A DNA stretch of 22,799 nt, from positions 1 through 22,799 of the forward strand of contig JBBRXG010000041.1 in NCBI GenBank assembly GCA_038248655.1, read 5' to 3'. The notes under the pieces were generated by a model. The model did no database searches. It saw only the letters and a program-made list of their open reading frames with translations, and had not been told where the DNA came from. Of the stretch, positions 14,701-20,360 are shown one piece after another (positions within the stretch are counted from its first letter, which is position 1; the number at the start of each line of letters is the position of its first letter). This DNA comes from DATBLE01 sp038248655. Lineage in GTDB: Bacteria; Actinomycetota; Thermoleophilia; Gaiellales; Gaiellaceae. The translations under genes and the position numbers were made by a program.

Positions 14701-15147
14701 AAGCAGCTGACGACGAAGAAGGGAGACCCGATGGTCTTCCTGCGGATCGACGACCTGACGGGCAGCGCGGAGGCGGTCGTCTTCAACTCGGTCTACGCGG
14801 CCTCGCGCGCGCTGTGCGAGACCGATCGCGTGCTCGTGCTGAAGGCCCGCGTCGACCACAAGGAGGGCGAGTCGAAGCTGATCGCGCTCGAGGTGGCGGA
14901 GTTTGCGGCGTACGTCGCCCCCACCGAGGTGCGGCTCAAGGTCGATGCGCGCAAGGCGCCGGCCGGAGCGCTCCGCGAGCTCGGCCACGTCGTCCGCGAC
15001 TACCCGGGAGAGGCGAAGGTCGTCCTCGCGCTCGACACCTCCGAGGGTCCGCGCACGCTCGAGTTCGGCCCTGGGTACCGCGTCGCACCGGTGCCCGACT
15101 TCTACGCCGAGGTGAAGGCGCTCCTCGGCGAGGCCGCCGTCCTGTAG
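11764..15147 (+). CDS. dnaE: DNA polymerase III alpha subunit
   Basis: Replicative DNA polymerase of about 1127 residues, DnaE1-type. Order of domains: PHP domain with HLHVHSEYS (His8/10/12), LTDHGS and GCEVYVAD; polymerase core with GRGSAAGSLAAYCLEITDVDP, FERFLNPGRKSMPDMDIDF (catalytic Asp394 and Asp396) and LLKIDFLGLRNLD (third Asp548); the fingers/little-finger helix SFNKSHAAGYALIAYRTAWL; helix-hairpin-helix region VNRRALESLVRCGAL; OB fold IVVVGGIVSAVKQLTTKKGD with NSVY; and a short C-terminal domain. PHP metal ligands look intact, so proofreading by this domain is conceivable as in other actinobacteria (family knowledge). GTG 11764 is preferred because the protein then starts five residues before the PHP motif as is usual; TTG 11737 adds nine residues and has a good GGGAGG site. 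Confidence 0.95.
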   Translation: MSDAPFVHLHVHSEYSILDGACRIPALAARAAELGMSAVSLTDHGSLAGAVELHREARKQGIKPIVGCEVYVADDRRRQEKGYAHLTLLAESNEGYANLIKLSSLGYLEGYYYKPRVDWQLLERHAKGIVALSGCLSGLVSKALEESRSQDAASDLDRLVQIFGRDSTYVEIQNAGLEQQGRINPQLAGLAEATGLPLVATGDVHYLLHEDARAHEALLCIQSGDSLKNPNHWRFDTDQFYFKTPEEMAADFAAYPEALRRTLEVADRCTVSIETDRLLLPKFPVPGEGDAFEYLAGLCAEGIARRYGNVTPELRERLQFELKTVREMGFADYFLIVWDFVHFAKTNGIQVGPGRGSAAGSLAAYCLEITDVDPIRYGLLFERFLNPGRKSMPDMDIDFAVGGREQVINYVAEKYGRDRVAQIITFSTMMARAAVRDAGRVLEVPYGSVDKVAKLIPEGPKVYLDECLKPGQELKAAYDADPLVREIVDLAKPLEGLVRADSIHAAGVVIADRPLTDIVPVQQKGPDQEVVTQLPMGDVEALGLLKIDFLGLRNLDVIDQAVQLIGGLEIETIPLDDEPTYEMLRRGDAIGVFQFESSGMRDALRQVKPTTFEDLIALVALYRPGPMQYIPVYARRKHGLEQASYLDERLRSITELTHGISIYQEQSMEIAKQIAGFSPAEADDLRKAIGKKIHSLMASLKEKFIDGCIANGTTPQVARQLWDDMERSQDYSFNKSHAAGYALIAYRTAWLRAHHPHAYMAALISSVMNTKDRVPFYVDACHELGIEVLPPDVNTSQVDFAVVEGKIRFGLNAVKNVGETACRAIIAARDEGGPFESLWDFTERVDPQVVNRRALESLVRCGALDSTGATRKGMGEVLDDALGYGSRSHADRLAGQGSIFDLDAGEEAPPQRHRAIPGEEYEKSELLRLEKETLGLWVSEHPLADLGDELRRKTDRQLAELDRCRDGEIVVVGGIVSAVKQLTTKKGDPMVFLRIDDLTGSAEAVVFNSVYAASRALCETDRVLVLKARVDHKEGESKLIALEVAEFAAYVAPTEVRLKVDARKAPAGALRELGHVVRDYPGEAKVVLALDTSEGPRTLEFGPGYRVAPVPDFYAEVKALLGEAAVL

Positions 15148-15171
15148 CGGTTGCAGCGCTCCTCGTCTGGA

Positions 15172-15194
15172 GGGCAGAATCCGATCTGACCGTG
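15172..15194 (+). promoter_or_regulatory. 23-nt element, copy A (upstream of VOC gene)
   Basis: GGGCAGA-atccga-TCTGACC followed by GTG. It matches the element directly before lgt at 22 of 23 bases. CAGAAT inside it resembles a -10 box. Here the GTG opens a nine-codon frame (15192-15218, ending TGA) that is not in frame with the VOC gene starting at 15235; it could be a leader peptide or meaningless. Confidence 0.5.
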
Positions 15195-15234
15195 ATCCGG
15201 CTCTCTGCGATCCTCTGACGAGGTCCGGCGCGAC

Positions 15235-15612
15235 GTGAGGCTGACCGGCCACGCAACGGTGCTGCTCGTCGACGACGTCGACCGGGCCGCCAGGTACTAC
15301 CGGAAGCGCCTCGGCTTCGAGGTCGGCCACTACGACCAGAATCCGAGTCACTACGCCTACGCCGAGCGCGACGGGTGCCATCTCCACTTCGCGCACTTCG
15401 AGGGCGCCCGGCCGAGGCCCAACCATCTCGAGGCCCCGCCGGACATGTTCGACGCGTACCTCTGGGTCGACGACGTCGACGCCTTGTACGGCGAGCTCGT
15501 CGAGCGGGGCGCCGACCTGCACGGACCGCCTGCGCTGCAGGGGTACGGCATGTACGACTTCAGGGTCACCGATCCGCACGGATACGTGCTCGCCTTCGGG
15601 CGAGCTGCGTAA
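15235..15612 (+). CDS. VOC-family protein (glyoxalase/bleomycin-resistance type)
   Basis: 125-residue single VOC domain: VLLVDDVDRAARYYRKRLGF (about residues 9-28) is the first module, HLHFAHFEG the central metal-side strand, YLWVDDVDALYGELVERGAD the second module, and FRVTDPHGYVLAFGR the terminal strand with the D-P-x-G pattern. This layout with W-x-D-D-V-D is common in proteins labelled bleomycin resistance or glyoxalase superfamily; the ligand is unknown. GTG start, with GAGG about twelve bases upstream. It follows dnaE by 87 bases and a promoter-like element lies in that gap, so it is probably its own unit. It shares the fold but not close sequence with the VOC protein at 7661. Confidence 0.85.
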   Translation: MRLTGHATVLLVDDVDRAARYYRKRLGFEVGHYDQNPSHYAYAERDGCHLHFAHFEGARPRPNHLEAPPDMFDAYLWVDDVDALYGELVERGADLHGPPALQGYGMYDFRVTDPHGYVLAFGRAA

Positions 15613-15628
15613 CCGCTCCGCCGCCCGA

Positions 15629-15658
15629 GGAACCGGTCGCTCCGCCGAGGTGTATACG
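15629..15658 (+). promoter_or_regulatory. Possible ECF-type promoter of the sigma-factor gene
   Basis: GGAACC (15629-15634), 18 bases, then TATACG (15653-15658), five bases before the GTG start at 15664. GGAAC is the classic -35 of ECF sigma factors, so autoregulation is plausible; TATACG could equally be a housekeeping -10. No ribosome site precedes the GTG. Confidence 0.4.
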
Positions 15659-15663
15659 CAGCG

Positions 15664-16218
15664 GTGGTGGGCCGGCCACTCGACGAACCGAAGCTCGTCG
15701 CCCGCGCGAGGCGGGGCGACGTCGACGCCTACGAGGAGCTCGTGCACGCATACCAGGGAATCGCGCTCCGCACCGCGTACCTCTTCGCCGGGAACGCCGC
15801 CGACGCCGAGGAGGCCGCCCAGGACGCGTTCGTGAAGGCGCACCGCGCCCTGTGGCGCTTCCGAGCCGGGTCGCCGTTCAAGCCCTGGCTCTTGCGGATC
15901 GTCGCCAACGAGGCGCGCAACCGCCGCCGCTCCGCCGGACGGCGCGCGGCCCTCGCGCTCAAAGCGACACTGGAGCCTTCCGGGGAGGCGGCCCCCTCCC
16001 CGGAGGCCGTCCTGCTCGCGGAGGAGCGCCGCGTCGAGCTCGCGGCCGCGCTCGAGCGGCTCGCGGATCGTGACCGGGAGGTGCTCACCTGCCGCTTCTT
16101 CCTCGATCTCTCGGAACGGGAGACGGCCGCCGCCCTCGGGGTCCGGCCGGGAACGGTGAAGTCGCGCGTGTCGCGGGCGCTCGAGCGCCTGCGGGCCGAG
16201 GTGGGGGAGGGGCCGTGA
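15664..16218 (+). CDS. ECF (sigma-70 family) RNA polymerase sigma factor
   Basis: 184-residue extracytoplasmic-function sigma factor with only regions 2 and 4. Region 2 (about 21-90): DAYEELVHAYQGIALRTAYL, DAEEAAQDAFVKAHRALWRF (core and -10 binding), PFKPWLLRIVANEARNRRR. Region 4 (about 128-178): ALERLADRDREVLTCRFFLD, LSERETAAALGVRPGTVKSR as the -35 helix-turn-helix, then VSRALERLRAEV. The linker between them is Pro/Ala-rich. Start GTG 15664 is immediately followed by a second GTG. The gene overlaps the membrane partner by four bases (GTGA), the standard sigma/anti-sigma arrangement, so the sigma factor is probably held inactive at the membrane until a signal. ECF subgroup is not assigned. 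Confidence 0.93.
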   Translation: MVGRPLDEPKLVARARRGDVDAYEELVHAYQGIALRTAYLFAGNAADAEEAAQDAFVKAHRALWRFRAGSPFKPWLLRIVANEARNRRRSAGRRAALALKATLEPSGEAAPSPEAVLLAEERRVELAAALERLADRDREVLTCRFFLDLSERETAAALGVRPGTVKSRVSRALERLRAEVGEGP

Positions 16219-16907
16219 TCGAGCGGGAGCTGCGAGCCCTGTCCGCGTTCGTGGACGCTCCGCCCGAGCGCGACCTCTGGCCGGGCGTGAGCGCACGGCT
16301 CCGCGGGCGCCGGCGTCCCGACCGACGGCGTGCGCTCGTCCTCGTGCTCGCAGCGATCGCGCTCGCCGTCGGAATCGCATTCGCCGTCCCGCCCGCACGG
16401 GGCGCGATCCTGCGGTTCCTCCACCTGCGCGGCGTCCGGATCGAGCTCGTCGACCGTCTGCCCGAGGTGACGACGACCGCGCCGCTCGATCTCGGTGCGC
16501 CGCTCGCGCTCGCCGATGCCGAGCGGACGGCGGGGTTCCGGCCGCTGACCTCGAGCCTGCTCGGCAGCCCGGACCGCGTCGCGTGGGACGGCGGGATGAT
16601 CTGGTTCGTCTACGGTGACGTGCGCCTGCTCGTGTCCCAGTTCCGCGGGAGCGGGGGGATCGACCTCGTCAAGAAGCTCGTCGAGCGGCGGACGGCGATC
16701 ACCCCGGTGACCGTGCACGGGCAGGCCGGCTACTTCCTTTCCGGCGCGAGCCACTTCCTCTACCTGGCCCCGACGTCCGAGGTCCGCGACGAGCGCGTGC
16801 GCATGGCCCGGAACGTCCTGCTCTGGCGGCACGGCCCGCTGACGCTCCGGCTCGAGGGAGCCCTGACCGTCTCGCAGGCGCTCCGGATCGCGCGGTCCTT
16901 TCGCTGA
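16215..16907 (+). CDS. Membrane-anchored anti-sigma-like partner of the ECF factor
   Basis: 230 residues: a short cytoplasmic N-terminus (1-39), one membrane helix (about 40-59, ALVLVLAAIALAVGIAFAV), and an extracytoplasmic domain. The cytoplasmic part (ELRALSAFVDAPPERDLWPG) lacks the HxxxCxxC zinc motif of ZAS anti-sigma factors, so sigma binding would use a different, minimal helix. The outer domain has SPDRVAWDGGMIWFVYGDVR and ends with GPLTLRLEGALTVSQALRIA, resembling DUF4367-type sensor domains in which a final helix carries S-x-x-E-x-L-x-I-A. GTG start overlaps the sigma gene stop. Anti-sigma function is inferred from position and topology; a sensor/lipoprotein-like partner is the alternative. 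Confidence 0.75.
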   Translation: MIERELRALSAFVDAPPERDLWPGVSARLRGRRRPDRRRALVLVLAAIALAVGIAFAVPPARGAILRFLHLRGVRIELVDRLPEVTTTAPLDLGAPLALADAERTAGFRPLTSSLLGSPDRVAWDGGMIWFVYGDVRLLVSQFRGSGGIDLVKKLVERRTAITPVTVHGQAGYFLSGASHFLYLAPTSEVRDERVRMARNVLLWRHGPLTLRLEGALTVSQALRIARSFR

Positions 16908-17017
16908 CCGGGGCCCGGCGAACGTTACGTTTTCGTGAATCCCCTCGAAGGGGGAGATCCGGTCCCGCCGCTCCGCCGAACATTCGGATACAGCGGCGAT
17001 CGAAAGGAACGACGACC

Positions 17018-17221
17018 ATGTCTGCGGCCGAGCTCGACCTCCACGTCGAAACCGAAGGCGAGCGCATCGAGCGCTGGCGGACCGCGGAGCTGGAGCGGGC
17101 GGGCTACGGCCCCGACGAAGCCGCCGAGCTCGCCGCCCGGTTCGACGTCGACCTCCACCTCGCGATCGAGCTCCTCGAACGCGGCTGCCCCGCCGACACG
17201 GCGGTTCGCATCCTGCTCTAG
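17018..17221 (+). CDS. Small helical protein (67 aa), function unknown
   Basis: A soluble, acidic, all-helical protein. The C-terminal half, GYGPDEAAELAARFDVDLHL then AIELLERGCPADTAVRIL, reads as two or three short helices separated by Gly/Asp turns, reminiscent of UBA-like or helical-bundle folds, but I would not assign a family. ATG 17018 is preceded by AAAGGAA at a suitable distance. It lies between the anti-sigma-like gene (111 bases away) and lgt, with a possible promoter region (attcggataca) just upstream. GC-rich codon bias looks like its neighbours, so it is probably a real, lineage-typical gene. Confidence 0.65.
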   Translation: MSAAELDLHVETEGERIERWRTAELERAGYGPDEAAELAARFDVDLHLAIELLERGCPADTAVRILL

Positions 17222-17242
17222 CCAACGCCGACCGGGCGGTAC

Positions 17243-17265
17243 GGGCAGAATCCGATCTGCCCGTG
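17243..17265 (+). promoter_or_regulatory. 23-nt element, copy B (directly before lgt)
   Basis: GGGCAGA-atccga-TCTGCCC then the GTG start of lgt. Including flanking bases, ACGGGCAGA (17241-17249) and TCTGCCCGT (17256-17264) form a perfect 9-bp inverted repeat reaching into the start codon. CAGAAT (17246-17251) or TCCGAT (17251-17256) could be the -10. No ribosome site is present, so lgt is probably near-leaderless. Confidence 0.5.
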
Positions 17266-18144
17266 CCGCTGCTCGCCTCGATCCCCTCGCCGAGCTCCGG
17301 CGTCATCGACCTCGGACCGCTGCACATCCACCTGTACGGGTTGATGCTGCTGCTCGCGATCGCGGCGTCCATCGGGCTCACCGGCCTGCGCTGGGTGCGG
17401 GTCGGCGGCGACTGGGATCTCGTCATCCGCGTCGCGGTGTGGGGGGTCGCCTTCGGGATCGTCGGAGCGCGCGCCTACCACGACCTGACGAGCTGGAACG
17501 AGGTCCCCGACCACTGGTGGGGGCCGTTCGCGGTCTGGGAGGGCGGCCTCGGCGTCTGGGGCGGGATCCTGTTCGGCTGCCTGGCGGGGGCGGTCGTGGT
17601 CCGCCGCGCCGGCCAGAGCTTCCGGCTCTTCGCCGACGCGGGCGCACCGGGCCTGCTCGTCGCGCAGGGGATCGGCCGCCTCGGCAACTGGTTCAACCAG
17701 GAGCTGTTCGGGAAGCCGACGAACCTGCCGTGGGGCCTCGAAATCGACGAGCAGCACCGGCCGGCGCAGTACTTCACGTCCGACACGTTCCATCCGACCT
17801 TCCTCTACGAGCTCCTCTACGACCTCGCGATGGCCGGGGTGCTGATCTGGATCGGCAGCCGGTTCCGGATCAAGCCACCCGGGCTGTTCGCGCTCTACGT
17901 CTCGGTCTACTGCTTCGGGCGGGCGTTCGAGGAGCAGCTGCGTGTCGACCCCTCACGCCACTTCGCGGGCGAGCGGATCAACTTCTGGGTCTCGGTCGTC
18001 GTGTTCGCCTGCGCGACGGCGTTCTTCGTCTGGTGGCAGTTCTTCCACCGGGGCGGGACTCGGCCCGAGGTCACGCGGCGCCGTCAGCCGCCGCGGGGCC
18101 CGGCGATGGCGGTCCCCAGGGGCCGCGTCCGCCCGCGCCGCTAG
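17263..18144 (+). CDS. lgt: Prolipoprotein diacylglyceryl transferase
   Basis: Integral membrane enzyme that moves a diacylglyceryl group from phosphatidylglycerol to the lipobox cysteine of prelipoproteins, the first step of lipoprotein maturation. 293 residues with about seven membrane segments. Signatures: IHLYGLMLLLAI (first helix), GARAYHDLTSW (69-79), FAVWEGGLGVWGGILFG (89-105), the Lgt hallmark GIGRLGNWFNQELFGKPT (136-153) with its essential Arg/Asn, HPTFLYELLYDL, and GRAFEEQLRVDPS near the last helix. The C-terminal tail is basic (RRRQPPRG, RPRR). Start is GTG at the end of the repeated 23-nt element. The stop overlaps the probable scpA -10 box. Confidence 0.95.
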   Translation: MPLLASIPSPSSGVIDLGPLHIHLYGLMLLLAIAASIGLTGLRWVRVGGDWDLVIRVAVWGVAFGIVGARAYHDLTSWNEVPDHWWGPFAVWEGGLGVWGGILFGCLAGAVVVRRAGQSFRLFADAGAPGLLVAQGIGRLGNWFNQELFGKPTNLPWGLEIDEQHRPAQYFTSDTFHPTFLYELLYDLAMAGVLIWIGSRFRIKPPGLFALYVSVYCFGRAFEEQLRVDPSRHFAGERINFWVSVVVFACATAFFVWWQFFHRGGTRPEVTRRRQPPRGPAMAVPRGRVRPRR

Positions 18145-18158
18145 CCTCCCCGCGGTGC
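18135..18158 (+). promoter_or_regulatory. Putative leaderless scpA promoter, TAGCCT within a dyad
   Basis: TAGCCT (18142-18147) is followed by seven bases and the GTG start at 18155. GCGCCGC (18135-18141) and GCGGTGC (18152-18158) flank it as a 7-bp inverted repeat with one G-T pair. The box overlaps the last codon of lgt, so scpA/scpB can be transcribed separately from lgt. Confidence 0.45.
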
Positions 18159-18964
18159 ACGTCCGGGAGCTCGAGCTCGACCTCGACGCGTTCGAGGGGC
18201 CGTTCGACCTGCTGCTCACCCTCATCCTGCGGGAGGAGCTCGAGCCGCGGGACGTCGACGTCGCCGATGTCGTGCTCGCGTTCGTCGAGCGGCTCGCCGA
18301 CCGCGAGGCGCTCGACCTGGACGCCTGCGGCGAGTTCCTCGTCCTGGTCGGGGCGCTCCTCGAGCTGAAGGCCAGAGAACTCTTCGAGGACGAGGAGGCG
18401 GAGCTGTCCGACCTCGACCCGGAGGAAGCGGCAGAGGAGCTCGCCCGCCGCCTCGAGGAGTTCCGGCGGATCAAGGAGGCGGCCGGTTGGCTCTCGGACC
18501 GCCTCGAGCACGAACGCGAGCGTTTCTTCCGTCTCGGTCCCGCGCCGCTCGCCCCCCGACCCGAGCGCGTCCTGGCGCCGGTCGAGCCACAGGCGCTCGC
18601 GCTCGCGATGCGCACACTGGCGACCGAGCCGCCCGATGTCTCGCTTGCGCACATGGGATTGCGCTTCCCTCCGGTGGTCGAGTTCGTCGAGCGGTTCCGC
18701 TCGCTTCTCCGCCGCCGCCGGCGGTTCGACTTCGACCGGGAGGTCGCCGGGCTGGAGCGCCTCGAGCAGGCCGTTGCATTCCTGGCGCTCCTCGAGCTGC
18801 GCAAGGCCGGCGAGATCGCGATCGGGCAGGCGGCGCCGTTCGCGCCGATCAGGGTCACCGCCGGTGCCGGACCTCGGTCTGGCTCCGGCTCCGCTTCGAG
18901 CGAGGAAGGAACTGTCGTCGTCGCCGAGGAAGGAGAGAGCTCGTGGAACGTGCGCTCCGCCTGA
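18155..18964 (+). CDS. scpA: Segregation and condensation protein A (kleisin)
   Basis: 269-residue kleisin that bridges SMC heads and binds an ScpB dimer in chromosome condensation and segregation. N-terminal domain: LDAFEGPFDLLLTLILREEL (about residues 10-29) with the hallmark FEGPFDLLL, DVADVVLAFVERL, and FLVLVGALLELKARELF. A charged middle (EEAELSDLDPEEAAEELARR) and the C-terminal winged helix (FVERFRSLLRRRRRFDFDRE, VAFLALLELRKAGEIAIGQ). After that comes a Gly/Ser/Glu-rich extension longer than usual. GTG 18155 is chosen because TAGCCT sits seven bases before it and the protein then begins at the first conserved strand. The frame is open further upstream, but that is lgt read in another frame. 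Overlaps scpB by 22 bases. Confidence 0.93.
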   Translation: MHVRELELDLDAFEGPFDLLLTLILREELEPRDVDVADVVLAFVERLADREALDLDACGEFLVLVGALLELKARELFEDEEAELSDLDPEEAAEELARRLEEFRRIKEAAGWLSDRLEHERERFFRLGPAPLAPRPERVLAPVEPQALALAMRTLATEPPDVSLAHMGLRFPPVVEFVERFRSLLRRRRRFDFDREVAGLERLEQAVAFLALLELRKAGEIAIGQAAPFAPIRVTAGAGPRSGSGSASSEEGTVVVAEEGESSWNVRSA

Positions 18965-19539
18965 TCACGATCGGGCCGCTCGACGAGCTGGCCTGTACGC
19001 TCGAGGCGTTGCTCGTCGTCGCCTCGCAGCCGCTGTCGGTCGCGGAGCTCGCCGACGCCGCCGAGGACGACGCGGGCCGGGTCGAGGACTCACTCGAGCT
19101 CCTCGCCGGCCGCTACGAGGAGGGCCGCAGCGGCATCGTCCTCGAGCACGTCGCCGGCGGCTACGCGCTCCGCGCGTCACGCGCCGCGGCCCGGGCGTGC
19201 GCCAGGATGTTCGAGCGGCCGGTCGACCGCGGCCTCTCGCAGGCGGCGCTCGAGACGCTCGCGGTGATCGCCTACCTCGGGCCCTGCAGCAGGCCCGACG
19301 TCGCCCGGATCCGCGGCGTCGCCGCCGACTCGGTCGTCGCCGGGCTCGTCGAGCGGGGGCTGATCTCCGAGTCGGGGCGGGACGGCGGCGGCGCGATCCG
19401 CTACCGCGTCACACCGCTCTTCGAACGGGTCTTCGGGCTCGAGAGCCTCTCCGAGCTGCCCCGCCTGGACGACCTCGGCGGCAGCGCCGACGAGATCCGC
19501 GGGCGGCTCGAGGCGATCGCCGAGCGCCGCCCGGCCTGA
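18943..19539 (+). CDS. scpB: Segregation and condensation protein B
   Basis: 198-residue double winged-helix partner of ScpA in the SMC complex. Family features: LACTLEALLVVASQPLSVAE near the N-terminus, the long first wing helix (VEDSLELLAGRYEEGRSGIV), GGYALRASRAAARACARMF, LSQAALETLAVIAYLGPCSR (the highly conserved L-S-x-A-x-L-E-x-L-A-I-x-A-Y motif), and PDVARIRGVAADSVVAGLVE plus RYRVTPLFERVFGLESLSEL. GTG start with AAGGAG ending seven bases upstream, inside scpA; the 22-base overlap couples the two. The wing turn normally reading R-x-x-x-G-R-P is ESGRDGGGAIRYRVT here, with a glycine-rich insertion in place of the proline. It ends just before a strong convergent hairpin. Confidence 0.93.
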   Translation: MERALRLITIGPLDELACTLEALLVVASQPLSVAELADAAEDDAGRVEDSLELLAGRYEEGRSGIVLEHVAGGYALRASRAAARACARMFERPVDRGLSQAALETLAVIAYLGPCSRPDVARIRGVAADSVVAGLVERGLISESGRDGGGAIRYRVTPLFERVFGLESLSELPRLDDLGGSADEIRGRLEAIAERRPA

Positions 19540-19548
19540 GGGCCGCAG

Positions 19549-19580
19549 GTCGGGCACCCGGTGTGGACCGGGCGCCCGAC
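19549..19580. terminator. Strong hairpin between convergent scpB and the secreted-repeat gene
   Basis: GTCGGGCACCCGGT (19549-19562) and ACCGGGCGCCCGAC (19567-19580) form a 14-bp stem with a single mismatch around a gtgg loop, in the 55-base gap between two convergent genes. No T-run follows on either strand, so it would work as a bidirectional 3'-end stabiliser or Rho-assisted terminator. Confidence 0.65.
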
Positions 19581-19594
19581 GGTGCGAGCCTCCG

Positions 19595-20275
19595 CTAGGC
19601 CTTATCGGCCGAGCGGGTGCGAGCGACGATCTTGTCGATGCGCGCCTTCAGGCCGTCGAGGAGCTTCTGCTCCTGCGTGGCAGTGAGCCTGCCGCCGGTC
19701 ACCCCTCGGTCGAGGCGTGTCTTCGCTGCGGCGAGGATCGCCGCCTTCAGGCCGTCCACCGACTTGCCCTTGTCGGTCGCGACCTGGGCGAGCGACTTCC
19801 CGCTCTTGAGCTCCGTCCTGAGCTCGGCCCGCGTCAGGCCGAGGTAGCTCGCCGCCGCCGCGCCGACCGCCCGGCCGCGGGCCGCACGCCCGAGATGGAC
19901 GCCGGTGCGGTTGACGAAGTCGCCGAGATGCGCCTTCAGCCTGTCGAGGCGCGCCTGCTCCTGCGCGGAGGTGAGCCTTCCGGCGGCGACCCCCTTGTCG
20001 AAGCGCGCCTTCGCGGCGTCGTAGATCGCGTCCTCGAGCCCTGAGACCGACTTACCCTGCGCGGTCGCGATCTGGGCGAGGCTCTTGCCGCCCTCGAGCT
20101 GCGTCCGGAGCTCCATCCGGGTCAGGCCGAGGTACGTGGCGATCGCGGCCGGGTTCGCCCGGTCGCCGGCGCGGTGCGCTCCCTTGCCGCCCGCGGCGAG
20201 CGCACCTCCGGCGCCCGCTGCGACGACCAGGCCGGCGCTTGCGGCGGCGAGGGCCCTCTTGGATCTGAGGTTCAT
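19595..20275 (-). CDS. Secreted protein with two tandem ~75-residue repeats
   Basis: 226 residues. The N-terminus is a Sec-type signal peptide (basic NLRSKR, hydrophobic LAAASAGLVVAAGAGG, likely cleavage after ALA near residue 27). The rest is two clear repeats: residues 48-122 and 144-218. Each starts YLGLTR-x-ELRT-x-L-x-x-GKSLAQ, then GKSV-x-GL-x-x-AI, an alanine-rich helix (x-AAK-x-R-x-D-x-GV) and GRLT-x-x-QE followed by an L-rich helix. Repeats of this kind are widespread in secreted actinobacterial and firmicute proteins of unknown function; helix content and the LTxxELRxxLxxGKSLAQIA module suggest a helical bundle or LysM/HTH-like surface module. ATG 20275 has AAGGA ten bases upstream; a longer frame to 20362 lacks both signal peptide and ribosome site. 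It interrupts the scpB-pseudouridine synthase order on the opposite strand. Confidence 0.85.
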   Translation of the reverse strand: MNLRSKRALAAASAGLVVAAGAGGALAAGGKGAHRAGDRANPAAIATYLGLTRMELRTQLEGGKSLAQIATAQGKSVSGLEDAIYDAAKARFDKGVAAGRLTSAQEQARLDRLKAHLGDFVNRTGVHLGRAARGRAVGAAAASYLGLTRAELRTELKSGKSLAQVATDKGKSVDGLKAAILAAAKTRLDRGVTGGRLTATQEQKLLDGLKARIDKIVARTRSADKA

Positions 20276-20347
20276 GGGTATGCGTCCTTTCTTCGGGTGA
20301 CGGCCCTGATCGTCGCCGCGCAAGCTGAGACGGAGGTAAGAGGAACG

Positions 20348-20353
20348 TAAAAA
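20348..20353 (+). promoter_or_regulatory. Putative -10 box (TAAAAA) for the pseudouridine synthase gene
   Basis: An unusually AT-rich stretch (gtaaaaattg) for this genome ends eight bases before ATG 20361. Bases 20348-20353 would leave seven bases to the start codon. No ribosome site is close enough, as AGGAA ends about fifteen bases upstream. Confidence 0.4.
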
Positions 20354-20360
20354 TTGGGTC

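Noticed and set aside
15192..15218. Nine-codon ORF as a regulatory leader peptide
   Set aside because: No repeated regulatory codons and no attenuator hairpin after it; it may simply follow from the GTG in the repeated element.
11011..16398. 1795-aa minus-strand frame antisense to dnaE
   Set aside because: Composition (Arg, Glu, Val, Asp runs) is that of an antisense shadow of dnaE and its neighbours; no domain is visible.
16941..16953. CCCCT-cga-AGGGG hairpin after the anti-sigma-like gene as a terminator
   Set aside because: Only 5 bp with no T-run; too weak to call as a terminator.
16919..16984. ECF target promoter upstream of the 67-aa gene (two CGAACRTT copies, 58 bases apart)
   Set aside because: GAAC occurs often in this genome and I could not find a matching -10 at the right distance for either copy.
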